Shown: positions 17,692-25,425 of the stretch, one piece after another
Numbering within the stretch: the first letter of the stretch is position 1
How the letters are laid out: each line of letters begins with the position of its first letter
Assembly (NCBI GenBank): GCA_035650475.1
Contig: DASRHP010000009.1
Coordinates: 362,545 to 426,544, forward strand
DNA: 64,000 nt
Reading direction: 5' to 3'
Origin: Candidatus Binataceae bacterium
GTDB lineage: Bacteria; Desulfobacterota; Binatia; Binatales; Binataceae
The notes under the pieces: model-generated
What the model was told of the DNA's origin: nothing
The model's database searches: none
What the model saw: only the letters and a program-made list of their open reading frames with translations
Translations under genes and position numbers: made by a program

Positions 17692-18936
17692 TCACCAGGC
17701 CGCCCTGCGAAGGAAGCTTTCCCATGCCGCCAGCGCGCGCGCCGCCAGCTCGCGACGCAGCGCGGCGCCCGACGCCGCACGCGCGTTGAAGGCCGCCCGC
17801 AGTGCGCGGGCGAGCTCAGCATCCGAGTCGCTGAGCTCGCTCCAGTAGAAATGGAGCAGGCATCCGGCGGCGTAGAGCGCGTTGGTGGGCGAGCCGACAT
17901 CGAGCGCGGCAGCGGCGCGACGCAGCTCGCGCGCGCCGTCGTCCGCCACGAAGAGCCATCGCATCCAGTCGCGCAGCATTCCGGTGGTCCCCGCCGCGCG
18001 GCGCATCCGGCGCACCACCGTCCGCCAGTCATCGCAACCCTCGTCCGCGGAGGCGCCGGCGAGCGCGGCGCTTTCCAGATGCCAGAGACTCGCGGCAAAG
18101 CGCGCCGAATCTTCGAAATCGGCCGCGCTCGGCCATCGCGCCGGATCGAGCTTTCCGGTTCGCAGCAGAATCGCGTCGTCCAGCTTTCGCAGCAAGTCGT
18201 TGCCGACGACCGCCGCGCGCGCGCCAGCGTCCGCGACCAGAGCGGTTTCTACCGCGAACACGCGCTCACGCAGATTCGGCCGGTAGCATCCAAGGTGCAG
18301 CGAGAGCGACGTCGCCAGCTCCGTCCAGTATTTGGCGAGGCCGTAGCCGGCCTCGATTGCGTCAGCCCATCCGTCGGCATGCCTCACGCGCAGCGCGACC
18401 TGTTCGACGATTCGGTTGTTGAGCAGGCGAAAGGCCTCGCCCGTGTCCGGAACGTCGGTGCCCGGCGGCCATGTTGGCAGCGCGATCTCGTTCGGGCGCC
18501 CCCATACCAGCTTCCCGTGCGCGACAAGCTCGCAGGCGAACAGAGTAGGGCCGGTCGCGGCGAGAGCGGCGGCCGCTACCGGCCAAAGCTTGATCTGCAC
18601 CGCGTCGTCATGCGAGCGCGCCTCGATCTCCAGGCGCGCCGCGATTGCGGCCAGCGCTGTTTCGAGCTGGTCGCGCGATGCGCGCGCGCGCCGCGGAATG
18701 ACCACGATGCACTGCAGGTCGCTCAGCCATCGGCGCAACCGCCGCTCGCCGACGATGAGCGCTTCACCGCGCGCCGCGCTGCCGACGACAATCACGCCGA
18801 GCGGCGCAAAGCCGGCGGCGCCCTGGACGACCGCGTCGATCACCCGGCGCAAGCGGAGCACCGCGTGCTGCTCATAGGCAGGGTTTGCGCACAGCCGGAA
18901 ACTGCCCGGCGGACGCAGTTCGAGGGTCGCGGCCAC
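17692..18936 (-). CDS. Nucleotidyltransferase-fold protein with degenerate active site
   Basis: A 414-residue protein. Near residues 45-75 it shows the polymerase-beta nucleotidyltransferase pattern VVGSAARGEAL followed by WLSDLQCIVVI. In active members the second motif is DxD or DxE, here D-L-Q, so the second metal-binding acid is missing. The remaining 300 residues are helical with no motif I recognise (YGLAKYWTELATSLSLHLG, then RRMRRAAGTTGMLRDWMRW). It stands alone, facing the flavoprotein and diverging from the PQQ dehydrogenase. It may be a non-catalytic relative or use another acidic residue. Confidence 0.6.
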   Translation of the reverse strand: MAATLELRPPGSFRLCANPAYEQHAVLRLRRVIDAVVQGAAGFAPLGVIVVGSAARGEALIVGERRLRRWLSDLQCIVVIPRRARASRDQLETALAAIAARLEIEARSHDDAVQIKLWPVAAAALAATGPTLFACELVAHGKLVWGRPNEIALPTWPPGTDVPDTGEAFRLLNNRIVEQVALRVRHADGWADAIEAGYGLAKYWTELATSLSLHLGCYRPNLRERVFAVETALVADAGARAAVVGNDLLRKLDDAILLRTGKLDPARWPSAADFEDSARFAASLWHLESAALAGASADEGCDDWRTVVRRMRRAAGTTGMLRDWMRWLFVADDGARELRRAAAALDVGSPTNALYAAGCLLHFYWSELSDSDAELARALRAAFNARAASGAALRRELAARALAAWESFLRRAAW

Positions 18937-19107
18937 GCTCTGAGCGCCGGAGCACGTTACATGCCGGAGCGAATCGGCGATCTGCGGCTTGCTTTGAGCG
19001 GCGTCGACGCCGGGCAGGATTTTCCCGCCCGGGAGGGCATCAGAATTGAGACATGCAGTGTCACGATATGCGACGTCGATTCAGAAGAATCGCCGTTCGG
19101 CCAAGGT

Positions 19108-19136
19108 TTGAACAAACCCTTACAAATCGCTATTCT
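19108..19136 (+). promoter_or_regulatory. Sigma-70-like promoter of the PQQ dehydrogenase operon
   Basis: TTGAAC (19108-19113), a 17-base spacer and TATTCT (19131-19136). This would start transcription near 19143 and give a leader of about 35 bases before the ATG at 19178, which has GGAAGGGG just upstream. It is the best promoter-like sequence I see in the window. Confidence 0.6.
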
Positions 19137-19177
19137 CGCGCCGGTTTGCACCACAAGGCGTGCGGAAGGGGACCCCG

Positions 19178-20887
19178 ATGATGCCCAGGACCCAAGCTCG
19201 AAATCTCGTGTTCGCGGCGGCGATCGCGCTGCTGCTCGCGACGCCGGCGGCGGCGCTGGCCGCCGAAGGCGCGGCGCAGGACGTGGGCTGGCCGATCTAC
19301 GGCAACAGCTATGGCAACACGCATTACAGCTCGCTGGCCCAGATCACGCCCGACAATATCTCCAAGCTGCACGTCGCCTACGCCTTTTCGCTCGGTACCC
19401 TGCGCTCGAACGAGTCCACGCCGCTGGTGATCGGGGACACGATGTACGTCTCGAGCTCGTGGGGGCCGCGCTTCGTCTATGCGCTCGACGCGGCGACCGG
19501 CGCGCTGAAGTGGCGCTACAGCTCGCATATCGGGGAGAGCGTAATCCGCTACGCCTGCTGCGACGTGAACAACCGCGGGGTGTCGTACAGCGACGGCAAA
19601 ATCTTCGTCGGCCAGCTCGACGGCACGCTGGTCGCGCTCGACGCCAGGACCGGCAAGCTGCTGTGGAAGACCACGGTGGTCGACGTCAAGCAGGGCGCGG
19701 TCATCACCTCGCCGCCGCTGGTCGTCGGCAACAAGGTGATCACCGGCTTCGGCGGAGGCGAATACGGCGTGCGCGGCTATATCTCGGCCTACGACGCGGC
19801 GACCGGCAAGCGGCTGTGGCGCACCTACACCATCCCGGGCCCCGGCGAGCCCGGCAACGAGACCTGGAGCGGCGACAGCTGGAAGCACGGCGGCGCCGCC
19901 GCATGGCTGGTCGGCTCGTATGATCCCAAGCTCAACATGATCTACTACGGCACCAGCAATCCGAGCCCGTGGTACGCGCCGACCCGCTCGACCAACGCGC
20001 CCAACGACAAGTTCGCCAACCTCTACAGCTCCAGCGTGATCGCGCTCAACCCCGACAACGGCAAGATCCTCTGGCATATCCAGTACACGCGCGCCGACGC
20101 CTGGGACTACGATGGTGTCAACGAGTCGGTGCTCGCCGACCTCGATATCGACGGCCAGCCGCTGCCGGCCCTGATGCATGCCGACCGCAACGGCTTCTTC
20201 TACGTCGCCGACCGACGCACCGGCCGGCTGATTTCGGCCGAGCCGTTCGTCCACGTCACCTGGGCTAAGGGCATCAACCTCGAGAGCGGCGATCCGATCG
20301 AGGTCGCCGGGATGCGCCCCACCCAGACGAAGATGGTCGATAACATCTGTCCCAGCGCGCTTGGCGGCAAGAACTGGCAGCCGATGTCGTACGACCCCGA
20401 CACCCGCCTGGTTTACCTGACCGCCAACAACCTCTGCATGGACGCCAAAGAGGACAAGGTCGAGTATCACAACGGCCTGCTCTATCTCGGCCTCAATCCG
20501 TTCAAGATCTACGCCGGGCCGGGCGGCTTCGAGGGCCAGCTCATCGCGTGGGACCCGGTCAAGCATTCGCCCGCGTGGAGCGTAAAGGAGCCGATCTGGT
20601 TCAACGGCGGCGTGCTGACCACCGGCGGCGGAGTGGTCTTTTACGGAACGTTTGACGGATGGTTCAAGGCGGTCGACGCAAAGAGCGGCAAGGTGCTGTG
20701 GAAGTTCCGCGTCGGCAGTGGCGTCGGCGCCGCGCCGATGACGTACGAGATCGGCGGCAAACAGTACGTCGCGCTGGTGGCCGGCCGCTCGGTGACGATC
20801 CCCGGATGGCTGGGCAAGCTGGGCGCTGAAGCGGCGGCCAAGACGCCGGAGTCGGGGATGCTGTTTGTCTTTGCGCTCGATCAGTAA
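19178..20887 (+). CDS. PQQ-dependent alcohol dehydrogenase with DYD lanthanide motif
   Basis: Periplasmic quinoprotein of the methanol/ethanol dehydrogenase family (569 residues) that oxidises alcohols with PQQ. A signal peptide (residues 1-29, ends ALAAEG) is followed by tryptophan-docking propeller blades. Visible key residues: adjacent cysteines in YACCDVNNRG (disulfide ring by PQQ) and DAWDYDGVNE, where the second Asp of DYD marks lanthanide-dependent XoxF- or ExaF-like enzymes (calcium MxaF has DYA). At 569 residues it is close to other family members. ATG 19178 is preferred for its GGAAGGGG site; an in-frame GTG lies at 19160. The cytochrome c gene follows 10 bases later. PQQ synthesis genes are not in the window. 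Confidence 0.93.
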   Translation: MMPRTQARNLVFAAAIALLLATPAAALAAEGAAQDVGWPIYGNSYGNTHYSSLAQITPDNISKLHVAYAFSLGTLRSNESTPLVIGDTMYVSSSWGPRFVYALDAATGALKWRYSSHIGESVIRYACCDVNNRGVSYSDGKIFVGQLDGTLVALDARTGKLLWKTTVVDVKQGAVITSPPLVVGNKVITGFGGGEYGVRGYISAYDAATGKRLWRTYTIPGPGEPGNETWSGDSWKHGGAAAWLVGSYDPKLNMIYYGTSNPSPWYAPTRSTNAPNDKFANLYSSSVIALNPDNGKILWHIQYTRADAWDYDGVNESVLADLDIDGQPLPALMHADRNGFFYVADRRTGRLISAEPFVHVTWAKGINLESGDPIEVAGMRPTQTKMVDNICPSALGGKNWQPMSYDPDTRLVYLTANNLCMDAKEDKVEYHNGLLYLGLNPFKIYAGPGGFEGQLIAWDPVKHSPAWSVKEPIWFNGGVLTTGGGVVFYGTFDGWFKAVDAKSGKVLWKFRVGSGVGAAPMTYEIGGKQYVALVAGRSVTIPGWLGKLGAEAAAKTPESGMLFVFALDQ

Positions 20888-20897
20888 AGTCTGACCG

Positions 20898-21284
20898 ATG
20901 AGAAACGGGTACGCGCGGCTGCTCGTCGCGATCATCCTGCCGGCGGCGCTGGTGAGTCTCAGCGCCGCCGGCGCATTGGCGGGACACGCGCAGGCTTCGG
21001 ACAAGCAGGCGGTCGAGCGCGGGCGCAATACCTTCAACGGCAACTGCGCGCATTGCCACGGCGAGGACGCCGCGACCGACGATCCCTACTTCAACCTGCC
21101 GCAACTGCTGAGCGACAAAAGCGACGCGTTTTTCTTCAAGACGGTCTCCAACGGGCTTGCGGACAAGGGGATGCCGCCGTGGAAGACCGTCCTCAAGCGC
21201 CGCCAAATGGAGGACATCTTGTCCTTCCTGCGCTCGGTCGAGCAGGAGCAGGGACTCACCGACAACAGCGGCGGCGGCGATTAG
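20898..21284 (+). CDS. Monoheme c-type cytochrome, electron acceptor of the PQQ dehydrogenase
   Basis: A 128-residue exported cytochrome c. The signal peptide covers about residues 1-34 (ending AGHAQAS). The heme site is CAHCH near residue 51, and the probable axial methionine is in KGMPPWKTVL near residue 93. C-terminal helix: RQMEDILSFLRSV. Size and order match small cytochromes that take electrons from PQQ dehydrogenases (XoxG-like role). It lies 10 bases after the dehydrogenase in the same orientation, so it is almost surely in one operon. Partner assignment is by context. Confidence 0.88.
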   Translation: MRNGYARLLVAIILPAALVSLSAAGALAGHAQASDKQAVERGRNTFNGNCAHCHGEDAATDDPYFNLPQLLSDKSDAFFFKTVSNGLADKGMPPWKTVLKRRQMEDILSFLRSVEQEQGLTDNSGGGD

Positions 21285-21518
21285 CACAAGAATCTTGCGT
21301 CAAGTGGCGGGGTCTTCCGTGCCCGCCCTGGTTTAGCGGATCACCGGCGATCCCACGCACGATTTCCGAAGGCCTTTCCCTCCGGGCTCAATCCGCAGCG
21401 TCGTCTTCGCCCCGAGCGGTTTGCCGCCGCAGCCCAGGCGGATTCTGGGATCAAGTTTGAGCCGGCGCATCGAGTCCGCATTCGCGCGCGGATGAGGTCG
21501 TTTTCAAAGTCGTGCGTT

Positions 21519-21593
21519 TGGTGATCCCAGCGGGAGTCGAACCCGCGTTCCCGACGTGAGAGGCCGGTGTCCTAACCACTAGACGATGGGACC
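21519..21593 (-). tRNA. tRNA-Glu (CTC anticodon)
   Basis: Minus-strand cloverleaf: acceptor GGTCCCA with TGGGATC, anticodon stem CCGGC/GTCGG around loop CTCTCAC (anticodon CTC), T arm GCGGGTTCGACTCCCGC, discriminator A and encoded CCA (21519-21521). The 234 bases between the cytochrome gene and this tRNA show nothing recognisable. Confidence 0.95.
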
Positions 21594-21627
21594 CGCCGCG
21601 GCGTGCGCCCTCCCGCTCAGGGAGGGT

Positions 21628-21703
21628 TGGCTGAGGAGGGAGGACTCGAACCTCCAATCGCCTGATCCAGAGTCAGGTGGCTTGCCAATTAGCCGACTCC
21701 TCA
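21628..21703 (-). tRNA. tRNA-Gln (CTG anticodon)
   Basis: Minus-strand cloverleaf: acceptor TGAGGAG with CTCCTCA, anticodon stem CCTGA/TCAGG around CTCTGGA (anticodon CTG), T arm GGAGGTTCGAGTCCTCC, discriminator G and encoded CCA (21628-21630). It lies 34 bases upstream of tRNA-Glu, in the same direction, and is probably co-transcribed with it. Confidence 0.95.
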
Positions 21704-21764
21704 GCGCGAGGCGCTATTCTAACCGACGCACGCGCTTGCGTCCATGCGTTGCGGCCGCCAGCGC

Positions 21765-22304
21765 TCAGCGCACGGCCGAGCGCCGCAGGGTCTCGGCGTG
21801 ATGGTTGACCAGCTCGTCGCATCGCTGCAGCATCGCCGGGTCCTGGCAGTATTGCTCGATCATGTAGCTCAGTTCGCCGAGGTCGTGGACGAGCAGCCGC
21901 ATGCAGCGCTCGTACTCGTCGTGCTGCTGGAGCGCCTTGAGCAGGTCGCCGACCTTGTCCTCGAGCTCGGTCTCCTCGACCTCCAGCGCCAGTCCGAGCG
22001 CCTGCTCGATATCGATCCCGCTGCGCGCGGCCTCGACCCCGCGCCTTAGAATCGCGTCGAGCTTGGCGACCGTCGCCTCTTCGAGGGTCACCGGGCTGTG
22101 GCGGTCGAGCACCCCTTCAAGTTCGAGCACGGCGCTGACGAGGTCGAGCGCGCCGACGTGGCGCGCCTCGTCGCGCGCCATGTCGAACCAGAAATCGTGC
22201 ACCCGCGGATTGCCGGCGAAGGCCTTGGCCAGCCGCGCGTAGAGCGCCATGCTGCGCCTCTCCAGGGCGATGGTGGCTTCGAGCACTTCGCGCGTGGTCG
22301 GCAT
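21765..22304 (-). CDS. Ferritin-like / rubrerythrin-type di-iron protein
   Basis: A 179-residue four-helix protein. Helix 1 holds EATIALERRSMALYARLA. Helix 2 holds DMARDEARHVGAL, an ExxH pattern of ferritin-like di-iron sites. Helix 3 holds ALEVEETELEDKV, with a further acidic set. Such proteins store iron or remove peroxide; there is no rubredoxin domain here. ATG 22304 (MPTTREV) is taken as start. An in-frame codon further up at 22328 is possible. It stands between the tRNA pair and rny on the minus strand. Confidence 0.75.
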   Translation of the reverse strand: MPTTREVLEATIALERRSMALYARLAKAFAGNPRVHDFWFDMARDEARHVGALDLVSAVLELEGVLDRHSPVTLEEATVAKLDAILRRGVEAARSGIDIEQALGLALEVEETELEDKVGDLLKALQQHDEYERCMRLLVHDLGELSYMIEQYCQDPAMLQRCDELVNHHAETLRRSAVR

Positions 22305-22410
22305 CCTAAACCCGATGATAGCCCGCAAGACGCCAGCGCGCCAAGCACGCCCGCATCGGCGCGGCGGCGTGGTTTGCCCCTGCCGCCGTCCGCGCCGCGA
22401 GTGGCTTGCG

Positions 22411-23970
22411 CTAGCGCGCGACCTCGGTCGCGCGCGTCTCGCGGATGACCGTCACCCGGATCTGCCCGGGGTAGGTCATGTCGGTTTCGATCTTCTTCGC
22501 CACTTCGCGCGCGAGCAGGGTGGCGTCGTCGTCGGAGACCTGCCCGGGCTCGACGATGATCCGCATCTCGCGCCCGGCCTGGACGGCAAAGCACTTGTCC
22601 ACGCCCTTGAACGACTTGGCGATCTGCTCGAGGTCTTCGAGCCGCTTGACGTAGCTTTCGAGGACCTCGCGCCGCGCGCCCGGGCGCGCGCCGCTGAGCG
22701 CGTCGGCGGCGTCCACCAGCGGAGCCAGGATCGTTTCGGCCTTGACCTCCTCGTGATGGGCCGCGATGGCGTTGACGATCTTGGCCGACTCGCCGTACTT
22801 GCGCGCGAGCTCGGCGCCGATCAGCGCGTGCGAGCCTTCGATCTCGTGGGTCAGGGCCTTGCCGATGTCGTGCAGGAGAGCGGCGCGACGCGCCTGCTTT
22901 TCGTTAAGCCCCAACTCGGCCGCCATCGCGCCGCACAGAAACGCCGCTTCCAGCGAGTGCATCAGCACGTTCTGCGCGTAGCTGTAGCGGTACTTCAGCA
23001 TCCCGAGCAGCTTTACCAGCTCGGGATGCACGCCGTGGACCCCGACCTCGAGGATCGCGCGCTGGCCCGCCTCGCGCATCGATTCCTCGACCTCCTGCTC
23101 GGCCTTGCGCACGACCTCCTCGATGCGGCCGGGATGGATGCGGCCGTCGGAGATCAGGCGCTCGAGCGCGATGCGCGCGATCTCGCGCCGGATCGGGTTG
23201 TGGCAGGAAATGACGACCGCCTCGGGGGTATCGTCGATGATGATATCGACGCCGGTGGCGGCCTCGATCGCGCGGATGTTGCGCCCCTCGCGGCCGATGA
23301 TCCGGCCCTTCATCTCGTCGTTGGGCAGGGCAAGCACCGACACCGTGCGCTCGGTGACGAACTCGCCGGCCAGGCGTTCGATCGCGATCGAGACGATGCG
23401 CTTGGCGCGGCGGTCGGCTTCCTCGCGCGCCTCCTCCTCGACCACCCGGATCTGGCGCGCGGCGTCATGGCGCGCCTGCCCGACCATCTCGTCGACCAAC
23501 TGGCGGCGCGCCTCCTCGCGGGTCAGCCCGGCGACCGCCTCGAGCTTGGCCCGCGCGGCTTCAATCAGCGCCTGCTGCTCGCTCTCGCGCTCGCCGAGCG
23601 CCTTTTCGCGCGCGCGCAGGGCCTGGTCGCGGCGGCCGAGTTCGGCCTCGCGCCGCTCGAAGTTCTCCAGGCGTTTATCGATGCTTTCCTCGCGCGCGGC
23701 CAGCTTGCTCTCCAGCGCGGCCAGCTCACGGCGCTCCTCGCGCACCTCTCGCTCGGCCTGCGCGCGCGCGTCCACCAACAGATCTTTAGCCTTGAGTTCC
23801 GCCTCCTTGATTATCAGTTCGCCCTTGGCCTTGGCTTCTTCGATGAGAACCTCGACTTCGTGCCGCGTAGCTTCGGCGCCGGCGACGAACGAGCGTCGCC
23901 GCGCCAGATAGACCGCGAAGACCCCCATCGCGGTAGCGATTATCGCCAGGACGCCGATTATTACGTCCAC
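22411..23970 (-). CDS. rny: Ribonuclease Y
   Basis: Membrane-anchored endoribonuclease of 519 residues that starts mRNA decay. Order: N-terminal transmembrane helix (VIIGVLAIIATAMGVFAVYL), long charged coiled coil (about 35-200), KH domain with LPNDEMKGRIIGREGRNIRA, and HD domain with NVLMHSLEAA and ALLHDIGKALTHE. The start is GTG 23970, since a perfect AAGGAGGT lies 8 bases upstream (23979-23986). The start overlaps the end of the cyclo-ligase gene by 10 bases. The window also encodes an RNase E/G, so both decay enzymes are present. Confidence 0.96.
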   Translation of the reverse strand: MDVIIGVLAIIATAMGVFAVYLARRRSFVAGAEATRHEVEVLIEEAKAKGELIIKEAELKAKDLLVDARAQAEREVREERRELAALESKLAAREESIDKRLENFERREAELGRRDQALRAREKALGERESEQQALIEAARAKLEAVAGLTREEARRQLVDEMVGQARHDAARQIRVVEEEAREEADRRAKRIVSIAIERLAGEFVTERTVSVLALPNDEMKGRIIGREGRNIRAIEAATGVDIIIDDTPEAVVISCHNPIRREIARIALERLISDGRIHPGRIEEVVRKAEQEVEESMREAGQRAILEVGVHGVHPELVKLLGMLKYRYSYAQNVLMHSLEAAFLCGAMAAELGLNEKQARRAALLHDIGKALTHEIEGSHALIGAELARKYGESAKIVNAIAAHHEEVKAETILAPLVDAADALSGARPGARREVLESYVKRLEDLEQIAKSFKGVDKCFAVQAGREMRIIVEPGQVSDDDATLLAREVAKKIETDMTYPGQIRVTVIRETRATEVAR

Positions 23971-24605
23971 TTGGTTGTACCTCCTTGGTCCGCCGGTTGC
24001 GCAGCCGCGCCCGGCGCGCGACCGGCCGCGTAAACGGCGGACTCCGTCACGATCAGATCCAGCCGCCGGTCGCAAAGCTCCTCCGGTAGCCGGTCAAGTA
24101 GTTGGAACGAATAGGCGAGCCCCACGGCGATCGCGCCCTCTCCCGCCTCGGCAAGCGCCCGGTCGTAATAGCCGCCGCCGCGGCCAAGCCGTGCGCCGGC
24201 GGGGGTAAAACCGAGGCCGGGAACGCAAATCAACGCGTCGCGACCGAGATCCCTCGCCTCCACGACGGCGGCGCCGGTTGGAGGTTCGGGAATCCCATAG
24301 GCCCCTGGGCGCAGTTCGGAAGGGGCCGACACGGCGCCAAAAGCCATCCGCCGGCGCGCGCGCTCGACGATCGGGTAAAGAAGTGCCTTGCCCGAGGCGC
24401 GCGCGTCGGCGGCTATGATCGCGGTATCGACCTCGTTGTCGTGCGGAGCGTAAAGCGCGACGCGCGCGGCAGCCCGGTAGGCCGCCGAGGTCAGCAGACG
24501 CTCCTGCACGCGAGCCGAGAACGCAGCCGCGCTGCGCGGCGGCAGATTGCGGCGCGCCTCGGAGAGGATTTTGCGTAGGCTTTGCTTTTCGTCCGCCACT
24601 GACAT
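23961..24605 (-). CDS. 5-formyltetrahydrofolate cyclo-ligase
   Basis: Converts 5-formyl-THF to 5,10-methenyl-THF with ATP in one-carbon metabolism (214 residues, also called YgfA or FAU1). N-terminal basic helix: KQSLRKILSEARRNL. Substrate and ATP motifs: ALICVPGLGFTPAGARLGRGGGYYDRAL, whose GFTPAGARLGRGGGYYD core is diagnostic. Placed between the candidate 6S RNA and rny. The zapA, 6S RNA, ygfA order is the same as in Proteobacteria. Confidence 0.93.
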   Translation of the reverse strand: MSVADEKQSLRKILSEARRNLPPRSAAAFSARVQERLLTSAAYRAAARVALYAPHDNEVDTAIIAADARASGKALLYPIVERARRRMAFGAVSAPSELRPGAYGIPEPPTGAAVVEARDLGRDALICVPGLGFTPAGARLGRGGGYYDRALAEAGEGAIAVGLAYSFQLLDRLPEELCDRRLDLIVTESAVYAAGRAPGAAAQPADQGGTTKWT

Positions 24606-24659
24606 TTGCCGGTGGCGGGCGCGGGCTAATTCGGCGGGTGCCCGGAGCTAATCATCGCC

Positions 24660-24855
24660 GTGGGCAGTGCTGTGGGCCACCGCCGGGCGCTTGATCGCTG
24701 TTCGGAAAACCGCGGCATGCAGCCGCGCGTTGCGTTCCGCCCATCCGGCACAGACTCTGTATGGTGCAAGCGCATCATCGCGCCTTTGCTGGATATTCCG
24801 GCCCCCCGCCGATTTCGCCCGAACCCGCCAGCCCGAAGCCCCCACAAACCGCGCC
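24660..24855 (-). ncRNA. ssrS: Candidate 6S RNA (ssrS)
   Basis: The 253-base gap between zapA and the cyclo-ligase gene is where 6S RNA lies in Proteobacteria. On the minus strand the ends of a roughly 190-base RNA can pair: TGTGGG (24846-24841) with CCCACA (24676-24671), and GGGC (24834-24831) with GCCC (24688-24685). This closes a long hairpin with internal loops. Size and position fit 6S RNA, which binds RNA polymerase in stationary phase. No covariance search could be run, so this is position plus weak folding. Confidence 0.42.
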
Positions 24856-24858
24856 AGC

Positions 24859-25125
24859 CTACGAATCGATCGCGCTCGAAAGCCGCCGGTTCAGTGCCTC
24901 GATCTGGTCGATTAACGCCTGATGGTCCTGCCTCAAACGTTCAAGTTCGTCGGCAAATTTCAACGCTGCCAAAATCGCCACGCTGACCGTGTTGACCGCG
25001 CGGCTGTTGGCGCGAATTGACTTTATCCTTTCGTCAACTGTCTCCGCCAGTGCCTTCGCCCATTCATCGCCGTGGTCGCTGGTGACGGTCAGGCTCTGGC
25101 CGAGGATTTCCACGTTGACGCCCAT
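24859..25125 (-). CDS. zapA: Cell division protein ZapA
   Basis: An 88-residue FtsZ-associated protein that bundles FtsZ filaments at midcell. Begins GVNVEILGQSLTVTSDHGDE (the usual ZapA N-terminal strand pair), then AKALAETVDERIKSIR and a C-terminal coiled coil with AALKFADELERLRQD. The length is near the short ZapA forms. The ZapB-like gene ends 11 bases upstream on the same strand, and the candidate 6S RNA follows downstream. Confidence 0.88.
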   Translation of the reverse strand: MGVNVEILGQSLTVTSDHGDEWAKALAETVDERIKSIRANSRAVNTVSVAILAALKFADELERLRQDHQALIDQIEALNRRLSSAIDS

Positions 25126-25136
25126 CGCGCTCCCAT

Positions 25137-25394
25137 CTAGCCGAGGTCGAGGCCGTCGAAGCGCGCTAGGATGCGCTCGATGCGCGCCTTGACCTCGTTG
25201 CGCTCGGACTCGTGTTGCTCCCGCTCGGAGTTATAGCGGGCGCTGATCTCGTTATAACGCTGTTCGCTTTCAGCCAGCCGCTTCGCCAGCGCCTCGTTTT
25301 CGCGCTGGAGCTGCTGGATGCGGTCGACCGATGCCTGGATTCTTTCTTCGAGCTGCTTAAGAGCCTCAAGGGTCATGGCGGATGCGTTTTCCAC
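25137..25394 (-). CDS. ZapB-like coiled-coil division protein
   Basis: An 85-residue protein that is almost all heptad repeat (LKQLEERIQASVDRIQQL, then LAKRLAESEQRYNEIS), like ZapB, which joins ZapA to the division ring and chromosome terminus. The assignment rests on coiled-coil composition, size and position directly before zapA. GTG 25394 or ATG 25376 could be the start; neither has a clear ribosome-binding site. Confidence 0.7.
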   Translation of the reverse strand: MENASAMTLEALKQLEERIQASVDRIQQLQRENEALAKRLAESEQRYNEISARYNSEREQHESERNEVKARIERILARFDGLDLG

Positions 25395-25425
25395 TTTTCA
25401 GTTTAATTTTGGATTAATAAAGCTG

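Noticed and set aside
19160..19177. Upstream GTG start for the PQQ dehydrogenase
   Set aside because: The ATG at 19178 has the GGAAGGGG site and a better signal peptide start.
17851..19923. A plus-strand open frame of 690 residues across the nucleotidyltransferase and PQQ dehydrogenase genes
   Set aside because: It is antisense to the first gene and out of frame with the second. Its sequence is Arg/Ala rich without motifs, an effect of high GC.
19130..21043. A minus-strand open frame of 637 residues over the PQQ dehydrogenase
   Set aside because: Shadow of the quinoprotein gene; no domain or ribosome-binding site.
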